Shown here: positions 42,340 through 54,540 of the stretch, one piece after another
How positions within the stretch are numbered: position 1 is the first letter of the stretch
Layout of the letters: every line of letters begins with the position of its first letter
Source of the DNA: Diadema setosum
Lineage: Eukaryota > Echinodermata > Echinoidea > Diadematoida > Diadematidae
Assembly (NCBI GenBank): GCA_033980235.1
Contig: CM067068.1
Coordinates: 33,389,046 to 33,453,045 of the forward strand
DNA: 64,000 nt
Direction: 5' to 3'
Position numbers and translations under genes: made by a program
Notes under the pieces: generated by a model
Seen by the model: only the letters and a program-made list of their open reading frames with translations
Told to the model about the DNA's origin: nothing
Databases searched by the model: none

Positions 42340-43890
42340 CGATGTTTTAATGAATTATTTTAGCTGTGATATTTTCTTATGCACGCGATACAAGGGGTTC
42401 TTTATTTTTCTCCCGATAATCTCTTCGCATTTGTGCATGCGTTCTTGAAAGGTACACGACATGCAGGGCCGAATTCGCAGTCCTTTTTGCGCCCATTTCC
42501 ACCTCAAATATTAGCGGGATTGTGACGATTTCATAAATTACTTCGGCTGTAATATTTTACGATGCACTCGCCAAAAGGGGTTGAAAATGCGTCCTTTATT
42601 TTTTCCCGATAAACTCTTCGAATTTCGTAAGTACGTTCTTAAAAGATGTACCACACGGCCGAATTCATGATACTTTTTTGCGCCTATTTCTACCTCAAAT
42701 GTCAGCGGGATTGTGACGATTTCATAAATTACTTCGGATGTAATCTTTTGTGATGCACGCACCAGGTAGAATGGTTGAAAATGCGTTCTTTATTTTTCTC
42801 CCCATAATCTCTTCGCATTCCGTAAATGCGTTCTTAAAAGAAATACGACACGGCCAAAAATCTTGATTCTTTTTGCGCCTATTGTTTCCTCAAACTTAAA
42901 CGGGATTGCGATGATTTTATGAATTATTATTCGGCTGTAATCTTTATGATGTACGGGCCAAAAGGGGTCGAAAATGTGTCCTGTATTTTTCTCCCTATAA
43001 TCTCTTCGCATTTCGTACATGAGTATACGACACGGCCCAATTAACGATCCTTTTAGCGCCTATTTCTTCATCAAATATCAGCGGGATTCCGATATTTCGT
43101 TAATCATTTCGGCTGTAATCTTTTGTGATACATGCACCAGAAGGGTTGAAAATGCGTTCTTTATTTTTCTCCCGATAATCTCTTCGCATTTGTGCATGCG
43201 TTTTCAAAATTATACACTGCATGCAGGGCCGAATTCGAGATTCTTTTGGCGCCTATTATTGTTTACTCAAATTTCAACGGGATTGCGAAATTTTCATGAA
43301 TTACTACTCGGCAAAAGGGGATGAAAATGTGTCCTTTATTTTTCTCCCGCTAATCTCTTCCCATTACGTACATGCGTTCTTAAAAGATATACGACACGGC
43401 CGAATTCACGTTCCTTTTTGCGCCTATTTCTTCCTCAAATATCAGCTGGTTTGTGGCGATTTCATTACTTACTTCGGATGTAATCTTTTGTAATGCACGA
43501 ACCAGAAGGATAAAAATGTGTTTTTTATTTTTCTCCCAATAATCTCGTCGCATTTGTGCATGCGTTTTGATAACCAACACGGCATGCAGGACTGAATTCA
43601 AGATCCTTTTTGCGCCTATTATTTCCTCAAATTTCAACGGAACTGTGTCTTTTATTTTTTTTTTCTCCTCTATAATCTCTTCGCATTTCGTACATGAGCT
43701 TTTGAAAGGTGTACGACGCGGCCGTCCGAATTCATGATCCTTTTTGGGACGATTTCTACGTCAAATATGTAAGCGGGACTGCGATGATTTCATGATTTTT
43801 TTTTTCTCCCTAGTATTATCTCTTCACATTTTGTGCATGCGTTCGTTAAAAAGTACACGGAAGGGCCGATTTCGTGATCTTTTTTTGCGC
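42340..43890 (-). repeat. Second tandem satellite, about nine copies of roughly 190 bp
   Basis: The block CTTTATTTTTCTCCC-ATAATCTCTTCGCA recurs at about 42399, 42592, 42787, 42980, 43158, 43334, 43522, 43650 and 43797. Most spacings are 176-195; the last two units are shortened. Other unit landmarks are ACACGGCC-GAATTC, TTTTTGCGCCTAT, TCAAAT-TCAGCGGGATT and ACTTCGG-TGTAATCTTTTG. It is unrelated by eye to the 168-bp satellite. Direct-oriented similar blocks (TTTGTGAA...TGTAAAATGA) flank it near 42220 and 43938. Confidence 0.93.
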
Positions 43891-44458
43891 CTATAGATCT
43901 TCATTGTGAGATAATTCTGAACGAATGAAAATATTCATTTGTGAAATGACTGTGTAAAATGAAACTGAACGCAATCAGATCCATTTACTGTATCGCTGAA
44001 TATCGAATATGCTTTTACTTTTCTAAAAATCGACGCAAGTAAATTAGTTCTAACATGTCAACTACCACGCTGCTGCGAAGCCGGGATCGGATCGTGGGTA
44101 AACTGGCCCGGAAATGCGTGCGCTTCTAATTCTATCAATGCTTCTTGTCTGGCATGACCGCCGATCGCAAGCAAACGAAAAGCAGTTACACTGTACATGC
44201 TTCGCATGTATTGCAGGGCATGGCAGTGCGTGAGCAGCGCCAATGCGCAAGCTAGCGCGAATAACAATACTGGTCGCCAGTGTGCAGCCATTAGGCCATG
44301 GGGTGAAGCTGAAAAAGAGGCTTAGAAAATGGGTTTCGTTCCAGCAATACTGGCACTACTTTCTGAATGCGGAAATGTGATGTTTTGTACATCCTAAATA
44401 TACAGTAAAAAGTTCTCCTCGAAATATCCTGCAGTTTTTGCGAAAATCCATATTTTAT

Positions 44459-45095
44459 AAACTGCGACCAGCAGCCCAATACACATATCGTATATGGGGC
44501 TGCGGATTGTAGCATTTAGGATCATGACAGGGTAGTATCGCGGACAAACGTCAACCTTAAATCGAACAAAAACTTTTCAATTTGAAGACCTACAAGTAAG
44601 GTTGAAGTATTGACAACAGGGTTCGTGCAAGGTTTGGTTCTACAAATAGTCATTTTCTGTTCGAATTGATGACTTAATATGACTAGGTCGAGAGGAATCT
44701 GGGAGAGCTACGCTGAATTGACGGTCAGCGCAGGCGCACACATCACTGCGCACAAATTTCGAATCCATTGACTGGATATGAGGTCTGTGTGCGCATGCGC
44801 TGGCCGTCAATTCAGTGTAACTCTCCCAGTTTCCTCTCGACCGAGTCACATTTAGTCATCAATTTGAACAGAAAGGAACTATTTGCAGAAGCAAACCTTG
44901 CACGAATTCTGTTATCAATACTTCAAATTTATTAATAAGTCTTCAAATTGAAGATTTTTTCCCGATTTTAAGTTGATATTTGTCCGCAGTAAAATATCCG
45001 TCATGATCCTGTATGCTACAGTTCACAGCCCCATGACGCTATGGGTATGGGGCTGCTGGCCGCAGTTATGCGTATGGGGCTGCTAGCCGCAGTAT
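44459..45095. mobile_element. Foldback element (family F), copy 2
   Basis: Arms of about 285 bp meet near 44768. They match the core of 35247-35905: CTGCGACCAGCAGCCC, TTCAATTTGAAGACCTACAA, GGTTTGGTTCTACAAATAGT, TCGAATTGATGACTTAATA, and GCGCATGCGCTGGCCGTCAA. The outer arms and the small hairpin of copy 1 are missing, so those are extras of copy 1. Confidence 0.88.
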
Positions 45096-45222
45096 AGTTC
45101 CCATAGTGTTTCTAAGCTGAAATACATATACACATTTGTAAAGCACTGCTTTTAGCCACATAGTACCTAGAAAAAAAGTGAAGTTTTGGTTTAATATTTG
45201 CATTATATCTCATGTTTCAGCT

Positions 45223-45294
45223 TTTCCTGATGCTGGCTATGCAAAGGAGGACAAGAGCAAAGTGGTTCGAGACCATAATGAGAGAGAGCACTGA
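45223..45294 (+). CDS. Possible 3-prime terminal exon (FPDAGYAKED...)
   Basis: After a good acceptor (ATCTCATGTTTCAG, ending 45220) the two bases CT complete a codon and the frame reads FPDAGYAKEDKSKVVRDHNE and REH to a TGA. The peptide is charged and plausible, but short, and no upstream exon or family was identified. It could be chance. Confidence 0.22.
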   Translation, partial: FPDAGYAKEDKSKVVRDHNEREH

Positions 45295-45436
45295 CTAACC
45301 GTCAGAGGTCAAGGCAAATGCCTTATATTCTGTTCAACGACATGTTATTAATCAAATGACTAATCATTCAAGGCAAAAAAAAAAAATCAGAGCGTTTGTT
45401 TGTGTGTCCGCATGCATGTGGGAGAATCTTATTGTA

Positions 45437-45490
45437 CACACACACACACACACACACACCCTCACATGCACACACACATACGCACACACA
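45437..45490. repeat. (CA)n microsatellite
   Basis: CA run with interruptions. Confidence 0.9.
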
Positions 45491-45499
45491 TAGTTATGA

Positions 45500-46850
45500 A
45501 GATACCCAAGTGTATTACAATATCATTCTACATGCCTTGGCCATTTATCACATCAGCATCATAAAAAAGATTATCATAAACATGAACACACACAATGATA
45601 TAATACATGTATTGATCAGTGCATTACACATACACAGGTGCATAAAAACGCTGACATATTATATACACTCACACGCACATACAAACTCATTTACACACAT
45701 GAGACATTACTATTAAACAGATCATATTGTTGATCAGTAAACATGTTTTTCTTTTCTTCTTCTTCTTCTTAAGAAGCTTTAATATTAGATCACATAGCAA
45801 TCACGTTGTTCATGAAATATTACAGTACTTTAGAAAATTTAATCTTCATAAAATTTCCTGAAGTTTTCATTGCTATCATTAGGTTGGTGGGACACTACCT
45901 CCTTTCATGTAAGATAGCTCAAAATGATAATCAGTCAAATTTTTTAGTTTTAATAAATTTCCTGGAACATTCCATGGTCCAAATATCCTTGAAAGGGTGT
46001 AAAAGTTTTGAAAAATGCCAATATTATTATATAAAATAAAGGCAATATCATAGTTTACCCATTCATGAGTGAAAACTGCTGGATTCTGTATTGGAGGCAA
46101 TGTGTACCTGAAAATCTTGGAGAGAATAAATATATAAAACAGGTTTGGCATTAAAAATTATGATAACATTGCAATTAACTTCCAATATCAGAGGATCTGT
46201 GCAAACCTGACTAAACTTATGCACAATTTTCATTTGGCTGGTATTAGTTTTAGCAAACTGATTTTGTACTCACACCTACATTGTACTGACCTTTCTACAT
46301 GAACATTCTGTTTCAGTATTAATAATAGTGACACATTTTTTCCCCCAGAGTGGGAGAAACAAATTTTAATCGTAGTCATTCAGTTTTATGAAAAAAAAAA
46401 ACACTTACGAAAACATCTTTGTTCTTAGAATAATTCAACCCTAATCAAATCATAATAGTGGGCAGAAATGTTTGCTAAAGGGCGAACAATCACATACTGA
46501 GGCAAGGAGTCAAAACATATTGCATAAACATTGGCATTCAAAATACAGGAAGCAATCTGTATTACAAAGACATTTTATCATGCACAACTTTGGTAAGATG
46601 TCAATTCTTGAACATTAATCACATTGACCAAAGCATTGGTGCATATACAGTACATTCTGTTGTTTCTGAACTTTGCACTGAAGTTCTTTGTGTGTGTGTG
46701 TGAATGTTTCAGTGGTGTATATATATTGCTCCATTTTATCAAGGACAACTTATAGTAACATGACAATGTTTTCATGCTTCAATATTAATCATATTGACCT
46801 ATTTCCCTTGGCAAGTAATGAGCAGGTTGACTCTGTTGCAAATGATGCAT
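45500..46850. other. Intergenic AT-rich DNA
   Basis: No gene recognised. A 90-codon minus frame at 45879-46151 begins near an acceptor-like TTTTCAG but has no recognised domain. Confidence 0.3.
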
Positions 46851-46857
46851 TTTACAG

Positions 46858-46976
46858 GCAACACAGCAGAACCTGAAGAGCTTCCAAAAGAAAATCTTGA
46901 TCTTGATGTGAGCGTCTTAGGGGAGGAAACAGATGCTCCTGCTGACGGACCAGGCTCCTCCTTCAGCTATCTATAA
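46858..46976 (+). CDS. Possible 3-prime terminal exon, acidic C-terminus
   Basis: After AATGATGCATTTTACAG (ending 46857), GC completes a codon and the frame reads NTAEPEELPKENLDLDVSVL, then GEETDAPADGPGSSFSYL and TAA. The composition is acidic and low in codon oddities, like the disordered tail of a real protein. No family was recognised. AATACA at about 47011 might serve as a weak polyadenylation signal. It uses the same intron phase as 45223-45294. Confidence 0.35.
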
Positions 46977-46979
46977 ACC

Positions 46980-47920
46980 TCTTGTAGCACGTTTCATGGA
47001 ATCCTATTTAATACAATGGAGAAATGAACAGCAATGATTAGCCGTTGGATTTTGTTAGGGGGAAAAAAAGGCTAAACGCTAGGGGGAGGGGTTGAACATT
47101 ACACTCAATATATCATTAAATGTACGGTAGACTATTGACTGCCAATATTTGAATCTGTGTGTGTAATTACCAATAGGCCCTAGTACTATGCCAGGTACAC
47201 CTCATGATCATTGTCATCATCAACTACTTCAACTTGTACTTGCAGTGCAATTACTGATTTTAAATGACATCTACAGCTTTCAGCACCTGATCACATGCAA
47301 TATCAATTATCATAATTATGAATACAACTGCCTTATCATCATTAATACTAGTACATTACTAGTAATCCTTGGCCTTTCACTATCAGCACCACCCACTGCT
47401 TTATAATTTGGCACAACATAATGGTAATCTTATGTTTTAGGGAGTTTAATTGTTTAAATTATGTTATTGTCATTGTTGGTTTTTTAGACCTATTTATATC
47501 AAATATTAATAAGTTAATTTAATGAGATGCTAAATGTGTGTTTTGAGGGGGAATTCGCCAATTTCGGGGTGAGAGAGACAGGATGGATTTTTAATATTAA
47601 TACTTCATGGCCATGATTATGAAAATGTAAATTTACATGCAGTTTAGGCCTTTTTCAATCCAGTCCTGTGTGTCAAGATTTTTACAAAACAATATCACTG
47701 ATCAGCTACATCAACCTAACCTGGGCTGTACATAGAACAACATGTAAAATTCATCTAGGCTACATTGATAACGGCGCTATGCCATGCCAAGGTGAAATTC
47801 AAGATAATTTATCTAAAATGTAACAGACACGCTACTAAACGGCTAAGCTACAGCATTAGCGTCCATTATAATATACACAAGCAACGTTCATAACATAGCT
47901 AACGTTGTACTTGTACAGTC
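46980..47920. other. Intergenic DNA, nothing recognised
   Basis: No gene, RNA or obvious repeat seen. Confidence 0.35.
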
Positions 47921-48015
47921 ATCATGCATGGTCATTAACATTACGCATTACGCATAGCCATATATGAGACTGCACTGCAGTGTCGACTGCTACGACTGTA
48001 CGCACGTAAACTAAC

Positions 48016-48272
48016 CTGTAAATTATCCTATGTAGGTTGCAGTCAGTCCCCCTGAGCAGATGAATCACTTCGTTCTGGTCTGCGATTTCACGGTCTCCCT
48101 CACTCAATTTGATCCACTCTTTGGCACACAAAATAGGTTTCGTCTATCTTAGGTTTGTCATAGCCGTGAAATTTTCAAACTTCATCGATGTCACATGCAT
48201 AATAACGCATCTTAAAAGTTTCGGCAGAGCAGACGACGTAGACGCGTCGACAGGCTCACAGGGGGCGGCCAT
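48016..48272 (-). CDS. Candidate first exon with one in-frame TAG
   Basis: On the minus strand GTCAAAATGGCCGCCCCC gives a start in good context (ATG at 48272-48270). The frame reads MAAPCEPVDASTSSALPKLL and on to TAMTNLR, hits a single TAG at 48146-48144, then continues as TKPILCAKEWIKLSEGDREI, ADQNEVIHLLRGTDCNLHRI and IY, ending at a clear donor TACAG|GTTAGT (48016). A CCAAT box lies upstream. No family was recognised. The TAG may mean a pseudogene, an unseen short intron, a later start, or a sequence error. Confidence 0.35.
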
Positions 48273-48299
48273 TTTGACTCGTAAACAATAATTCTCGAT

Positions 48300-48330
48300 T
48301 CGGATTGGATAACATACATCACATGATCGT
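48300..48330 (-). promoter_or_regulatory. CCAAT box and TCATGTGA element upstream of the candidate exon
   Basis: On the minus strand ATCCAATCC (CCAAT at 48304-48308) and TCATGTGA (48319-48326) lie 30-55 bp before the ATGGCCGCC start. Both are common proximal promoter elements. Evidence is motif-only. Confidence 0.35.
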
Positions 48331-48399
48331 TCGCGAATGAATATCGTACACGGCAAAGTGTACATATTCAGCTCCTCAGTGACAAAAAAGTTCACTGTT

Positions 48400-50700
48400 T
48401 CCCCCTAAATTACCAAAATACTGCAGGAGGGTTTGTGTCGAACTTTTTCCTGTAGCCTTTTTGGTTATTTGTTTACACGTAGCTGTGGAGATATTTTAGT
48501 GCCGCAGTTGTCGGAACGAAACAAGCGAAAAAACCAGCTCACCCCATGGCCTAAATGCACTGCACGCCAACGCACAGTTTCACTTGCATCGGTAGCGTCT
48601 GCTCAACATCGGTCACGCAAATTTCACCTTTTCAGAGAGTGTCTTTCTAAAAGCTATTAATCATGGATGATCGCGAAAGATTCAAGAACTATTGCTCCCT
48701 ACACCTGCCCCGCTGCCCCTGGCGAACTAGAGGCCCATTGCACTGCTGCTAGTGCTGAATACACAGTTACAACTGTTGCACTGAATGTGCCGTGTTCATC
48801 TATTCTTCAGACCATTTATGAGGCCGACATTACTGAAACTATACCCCTTCACAGAATTCAGAGATGTTGAAATCCATAATCTGAATGTTTTCACTTAATA
48901 TTTTACTGTTTTGGCTTAGATAAAATAGTTGAAAATTGACCCATGTGTACGATCTTTTCATCGCACGAGACGATCTCTATCACAGTCCCACATATACAGA
49001 TTTGTGTAAGTTCTCCACACAAGAAGCATGTGGGGTTGACTGCAAATTGCTCCAAAATACGCCGATTAAATTAGTGCGCCGCCAACGTTGGTTCTTTTAT
49101 AGCTATATGCGATATGGAGAATTGGTTGCAGCCCTTTTGATTATTTTACCGCGGCCCTTTGGACTCTTTGGTCGCAGCTTTTTCAAGCGTTTCGCTGCAG
49201 CCTCCTCGATCACTATCTCTTGGCTGCAGTCCCTATTATCATAGCCCTATACATGACATGGACTTCAGCGATCCATAAACGTCAAACAATAGATATCGGC
49301 TGGTGAGCTAAATAGAGAGTCGATTCATTTCACAAGATACCATACATGTAACAGAATATTATGACCTCCTCGAGACATGCTGTTTTTATGAAATAGTGTG
49401 TAATGTTTCACTACAAGGTGAAATAAGTGTCTGTATCCATCACATCCACTGCATGTATATTTGTTTCTGATATTTCTTTGTTAATAAATCAGCAGTCAAA
49501 TACCTTTCGCCCTTTCGTATATGAAACTAATGGCTCCTGCCTACGATTTATGTAGACGAGAACCGCGTTGCAAATCATAGTGAGATATCAAAGGAAATAA
49601 GTGGTAAACAGATGCTATAAAAACTTACTTCGTGTCCATACATGCGTGGGTGATGGCGATCTGAGATTGTGAACTGCCGCGTCAGACGGAATCGAATTTT
49701 AGTTGAAATGGTGTGGACATGAAATTATCTGCTAACATTGCCTGTTATACCATATTTATTTATGATCGAATTTACTTTTGAAAAGAGAAAAATGAAAATA
49801 ATTATTCTCGTTATGATATTTGGAGTTTGCAAGTTTCTAAAGTACTGACAGACTTAAACAGATAGAAAGATATCTAGAATTCAAGTAAATTGTGATGAGA
49901 GACAATGGTACTCGTCCATCCTCATGTAACCCACAACCCATGGTTTTGTAGCGTTTTCAACATGCCATGAATTCACAACTGGTTACGGGTGCTTTTGTAT
50001 AGGCCTTCATAATTCACTGATTGAACGCCCCCCCCCCCCAAAAAAAAAAAAGCCCACAAGAAAAACAAAACAAAACAGGACAAAAGAAAGGAAAACAAAC
50101 ACACATACACACAAACACAAGATGACAAAAGTGTCCCCTTCTATATCATTTAGAGCGTCGCTGGCAGTGTGCACTGCATGCGTTGATAGGAATAGATTAA
50201 AAAAAAAAAACATGCCTAACAAAAATCGAGAACTCCAAAAACGTATAAAATCATAGCTTATTAAAACAAAGCAAGATGACGTAGAAACTATAATGACTTA
50301 GTCCTGTTTTTTCTCAACATATGAAGCTGCATTTATTTTGTGAACTTAGGGAGATAAAATCAGCTCCACGAGTCAGGAAACAACATTTTGATACTATCAG
50401 CTCTGCGCTCCCTACAAGGTTTGAAAACGTAACGCAATACTGTGCTAGTCACAAACGCCGCCACGAGAGGGCGTTGTGCTAAAAATGTGGTTTGTCACAC
50501 TTTTGACAACTTGGAGTTTGTTACTCATTCAAGGATTAGAAAGGACCCACGCGGCGTTTTGAAAGAAACGCCGCAGAGCGGGCCAAAGTGAAAACACGCT
50601 TGAGTACCACGGCACATTGCCGGCTTTTCAAAAGACCGCTCAAAGCGCCGATGAACGGCCACGCCGCGGGTTCGCCGCACAATGTAATCTGCCAAGGCGC
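48400..50700. other. Region without a firm gene
   Basis: GC is locally raised around 48480-48880. Plus frames at 48667-48870 (67 codons) and 48936-49244 (102 codons) start with ATG but have no recognised domain or donor. A 49.1-49.2 kb stretch repeats TTGCAGCC/CGCAGC words. A-rich and C-run tracts lie at 50030-50050. Confidence 0.3.
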
Positions 50701-50705
50701 CTTAT

Positions 50706-50740
50706 TGTGTGTGTGTGTGTGCGTGTGTGTGTGTGTGTGA
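50706..50740. repeat. (TG)n microsatellite
   Basis: TG run with one CG interruption. Confidence 0.9.
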
Positions 50741-50799
50741 ATGTACAAATGTCTCAATGTTCTTGATGTGCATGTCAATGTTTGTTGCGAGCTTTAAAA

Positions 50800-51003
50800 A
50801 AACTTATACTTTATGATGGTTGTTGGATCTTCAAGGTTTAAGTTATAATATTGTTTTCTGGATACCCATCCATTTGCCATTCATTTTTTTTTTTTTTTTT
50901 GCAACCGTTTATATAATTTGTATTTTTACTTGTGTGTCAATGTTATGTATCATGTCTTTTGTTCATGTTCTCATGGAAATTGAATGTAAATTCAATTCAA
51001 CTC
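50800..51003 (+). mobile_element. Retroelement-like 3-prime end with TTCAA/CTCAA tail
   Basis: TCATGTTCTCATGGAAATTG is followed by AATGTAAATTCAATTCAACTCAATC, a short tandem tail as found at non-LTR retroelement ends. The body is not coding. Confidence 0.4.
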
Positions 51004-51009
51004 AATCTT

Positions 51010-53690
51010 TCTGACAAAAAAAAAAAAAATAGATCGGCAAACACTGAAACCGTTCGCAAAGACCACAGGTCTGTCTGTGGTAATTGTAGACACATTTCGA
51101 TTCCATCTTTATTTTCCATGATGGTAGAGAGACTTTTTAATTACAGACTTTAATGATTATCTAATGTGTGATACCATGCTCATGCTTAGAAATATTGATT
51201 TAAGAAAATGATAGTTATGTTCTATCGATGCAACTTTAAATATTTATGATAAAATTCGCTATTATGATATTAACATTCAGGTATGCAATTGCCATTCTAA
51301 ATATATCATTCATCGGGGGTTTTCAATAATCTGCCGCACTAAATAATCTGTCGAAGCAGCAGCAGTATTAAAGATGAAGGGGCATGGACAATTTTGCTTA
51401 ACTAGTACATCATCTGTTTGTCTGGCCAGAACCGTTTTCAGGGTCAAAAGTGTATTCATCCGATCAAAGTCACAGGGCTGACTGGTTGATTCATGGGGTA
51501 TCAGTATCTTTGACATAGCAATGAAAATATGGTGCAGTAAATCTTGAACAATTCATTCAGTGTATGTTTGTTTTTTGTTTCTTTGTTTTGGGCTGACAAA
51601 CAGATATGTTTTATGTTGTTTGTAGTAAATTAACATTGCATTTTTTCTTAAACTGTAATTTCTTGTTTACAAAAACATTCAGCAAAATAGGAGATGTAAC
51701 CATGATAATTTAAAACTTTATATCAACCCTCTCTGTGCCCATGAGTAAAATGTGCACAAATTTCTCACACAAACCTATTGACAGGAATTAAATGTGACAG
51801 GCAGAGAGTTAATAAATCTATGGAAGTGCATTGCTCTGTTGTCATATGTCTTATAGGATAGCTGTTGATTTTGGAGACATGGCTCTTATGCCAATTTTGT
51901 TTGATATAATAAATTGTCTCGAATTGTTCGAGTTAACGGTAATAAAAGGAATAACGGAATAAAAGTAAGATCCTTGGAATCCGGCAATTTGACTTCTAAT
52001 ATCTACCGTTCCCCATATGATGCATAATTAAATTCTGATAAGCTCTTTTGCGCGTTGTTCAAAGCAATGATTTTTTTTTTTAACCATGTTAACGGTACGG
52101 GAAAACGTTATGTAATGATAATCGTATAATGCGTTCTTATGCTGTGTCATATTGTCATATCATTAGGACCTACAATAGGCCTACATACGTTGGTTCTAGT
52201 ATGGATAGCATATGTTGACACACCTTCTTATGGTGTTCCTTCTTTCTCTTCCTAGAATCAGATAGGGAAAGTAGGGTGAAGCGGGCCATATAAGATTTCT
52301 TAAATTTATTGGGATTTTTTTTTTCTGGTAACAATGATAGGATTTAGCTGAAAGTAAACAAAACCCAGTATTAGTGCTTCAAAATAGTTCTAAAATGTGA
52401 GGGATAGAGACAACCAATGTAAAAATTTTAACAAGTATAATCGATGTTAAGTATTGTTGAATATACAAAATTTGAACAATAGTTATGATAAAAATGTTTC
52501 CAGACTAGACCGTCTTCAGTTATGGTTTAACGAGATAGTGATATCTCCTTATATTTTGGGCTTTATTGCAAATAATGTATATGGTAGGATGTTTTGTGAT
52601 ACAATTGACCTACACATATTTATCAAAAGTGATATCTTGAACATCTTTAAATCACTGCTCCCAATGGTAAACAAGACGCTAAAGTTCCTCTTACTATACG
52701 TACTATAACGACATAAGGGAAATACCGCGAGCCAAGGAGTGACCCCATGTCAAACAGATAAATGCTAATTCATACATTACTCAACGAATTCACCATTAAT
52801 AACAAAATCAATCAATATAATGATAAAAAAGAAAGGTTTCTCATTCACAAACGTAGGTCTTTAGGTGTAAAGGCCATCGAATTACATCAGGTACCAGGTA
52901 CCATTCATTTTGTGTTTGCCACTGCAGGAACGACATGAATCATTTTCTCAGCAGCAAATCTGGAGATTTTTTTTTTCTTTTTCAACGTCTTTTGCTCACA
53001 CCCTTTCATACAAACGAAGTGAACAATTGTATACTTGGGCATAGTGCTGGCAGTTCAATAGATAATTGGCTAGAATATTATTGTCTCATGATTCCTTTAA
53101 ATCACATTATACTATATGCGTAATGTAATTATTTAACTTAGCAACAATGATTGGCCTGGTAGGAATCCCGAAGTACTGGCCCTACCTGAAAATAAAGACG
53201 GATCAACCATCTTCTCAGATGAAAATGAACAAACAAACGCCACTTAGCGGCAGTCACATGTAAATGAAAGATGCAGTTTACCGAAACGGATCATTACCTC
53301 TGACTTTTCATGATGAAACTCTGGATGCTTAATTACGAGATGCTTTGAAATGCGGCGGTGGAGGTTATGATAAATTGTGCGGTGAACAGAATGATAAGAA
53401 ATTTTACTGTTTATCCAAAGAAAAATGTTTTCGGTTTTTGTCCATTCTTTGTATTTGAATTAAGTTTCTTGATACTTGAACTAGCTAGATACTATTAGAT
53501 GAAAACTTGTTCAGGAAATTCAAATTCCTGCTAAAATGATAATTAAAAAAAAATGACAAAAGTCAAAAGTCTCTGCACAGCTGTACTTTGTTTGAGAAAT
53601 TTGAATCTTAACTTTAAATCTGAACTAAACCCGTTTTCCAATCATACCCTCAACTGGGATAATGTGAAAATGGGGAAGCATTTCCATTGT
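51010..53690. other. Intergenic DNA, nothing recognised
   Basis: AT-rich. The 84-codon plus frame at 52454-52708 has no recognised domain. Confidence 0.35.
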
Positions 53691-53695
53691 GCTTA

Positions 53696-54540
53696 AAGGG
53701 ATGGTACAGTATTGGTGGAGAGGAGAGTTGAGCTTTTAACTTTCTGCGAGATACCAAGAAAACACTTAGGAAATAGTACAGAGCATACCATTTTAAAGGT
53801 AGGGGATACCTTTTACAGACCTCCCAAAATGCAGCAAAACATTAAATATGAACCTCAGGGGACTTGTTTTGGCCACTGCTGAGGGGTACTTTGTAGTCTG
53901 CGCGATGCAGTTGTACATGTAATGCTTTTTTTAGCTTTATCCAATAACAGCTAGCTTTAAATTTGCGAAGCGAATGCTAAGACGGCGCTAATTAGGCAAA
54001 AATGGTGTTCTGCACATGCTCCAGACAGCTGTTTCCATTGTCCAATCCGGGAGGCTGCGTCGTCTGAGCTTTCGCGTCTCTGATCTAAAGCTCGCAAATG
54101 AATCTAAGGATGTCCCGTAGTAACACTATGTTTTAGGCTGAAGAGAATCCGAATTGCTTCATCTTCTCATTTCTCCACTCACCTGTTCTCTTCTCTATAT
54201 AACATTCCTTCTACAGACTACACCTCATGATGTAACATCATAACTCTGTATCACTGAAAGTCCTTCTAATCACATCTTACCAACACCTATAAATAGTATA
54301 GTACCTCCTTGATCAGGGGAATGCTGTGGTGATGTGATGAATTTGTAAAGCTCACACTTTCCGATGGAAAAAAAAATACTCCAAACATTTTTAAGATACT
54401 GTTGCTTGTAAAGTTAAAGACTGCGGTTTTAAAGATGTGGAATCTGCAGCTAGCAAGCGGCGATGTGATTGTCTAAAACACCACTCAGAGAGCCCGGCCC
54501 GGGATGGAATGGTATTAGGTGATTTTGAATTTTCTAACTT
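53696..54540 (+). repeat. Probable dispersed repeat (family S), poorly bounded
   Basis: It starts AAGGGATGGTACAGTATTGG, then TGGAGAGGAGAGTTGAGC, and GCGAGATACCAAGAAAACAC, resembling the start at 10330 (AAAGGTAAGGTATAGTTCTG). The right end was not located with confidence; it may be near the GGGATGGAATGGTATTAGG block at 54500. Confidence 0.35.

Noticed and set aside
42538..43637. Similar peptides on both strands in the 42-44 kb region
   Set aside because: Both strands of the 190-bp satellite read open for short distances; no protein family is implied.
45879..46151. Downstream exon for the 48-kb candidate gene
   Set aside because: An acceptor-like TTTTCAG has a compatible phase, but the peptide has no recognised domain, the polypyrimidine tract is poor and the join is a one-in-three chance; not called.
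48667..49244. Two plus-strand frames as a gene divergent from the 48-kb candidate
   Set aside because: Starts are plausible but no donor, domain or homology could be seen.
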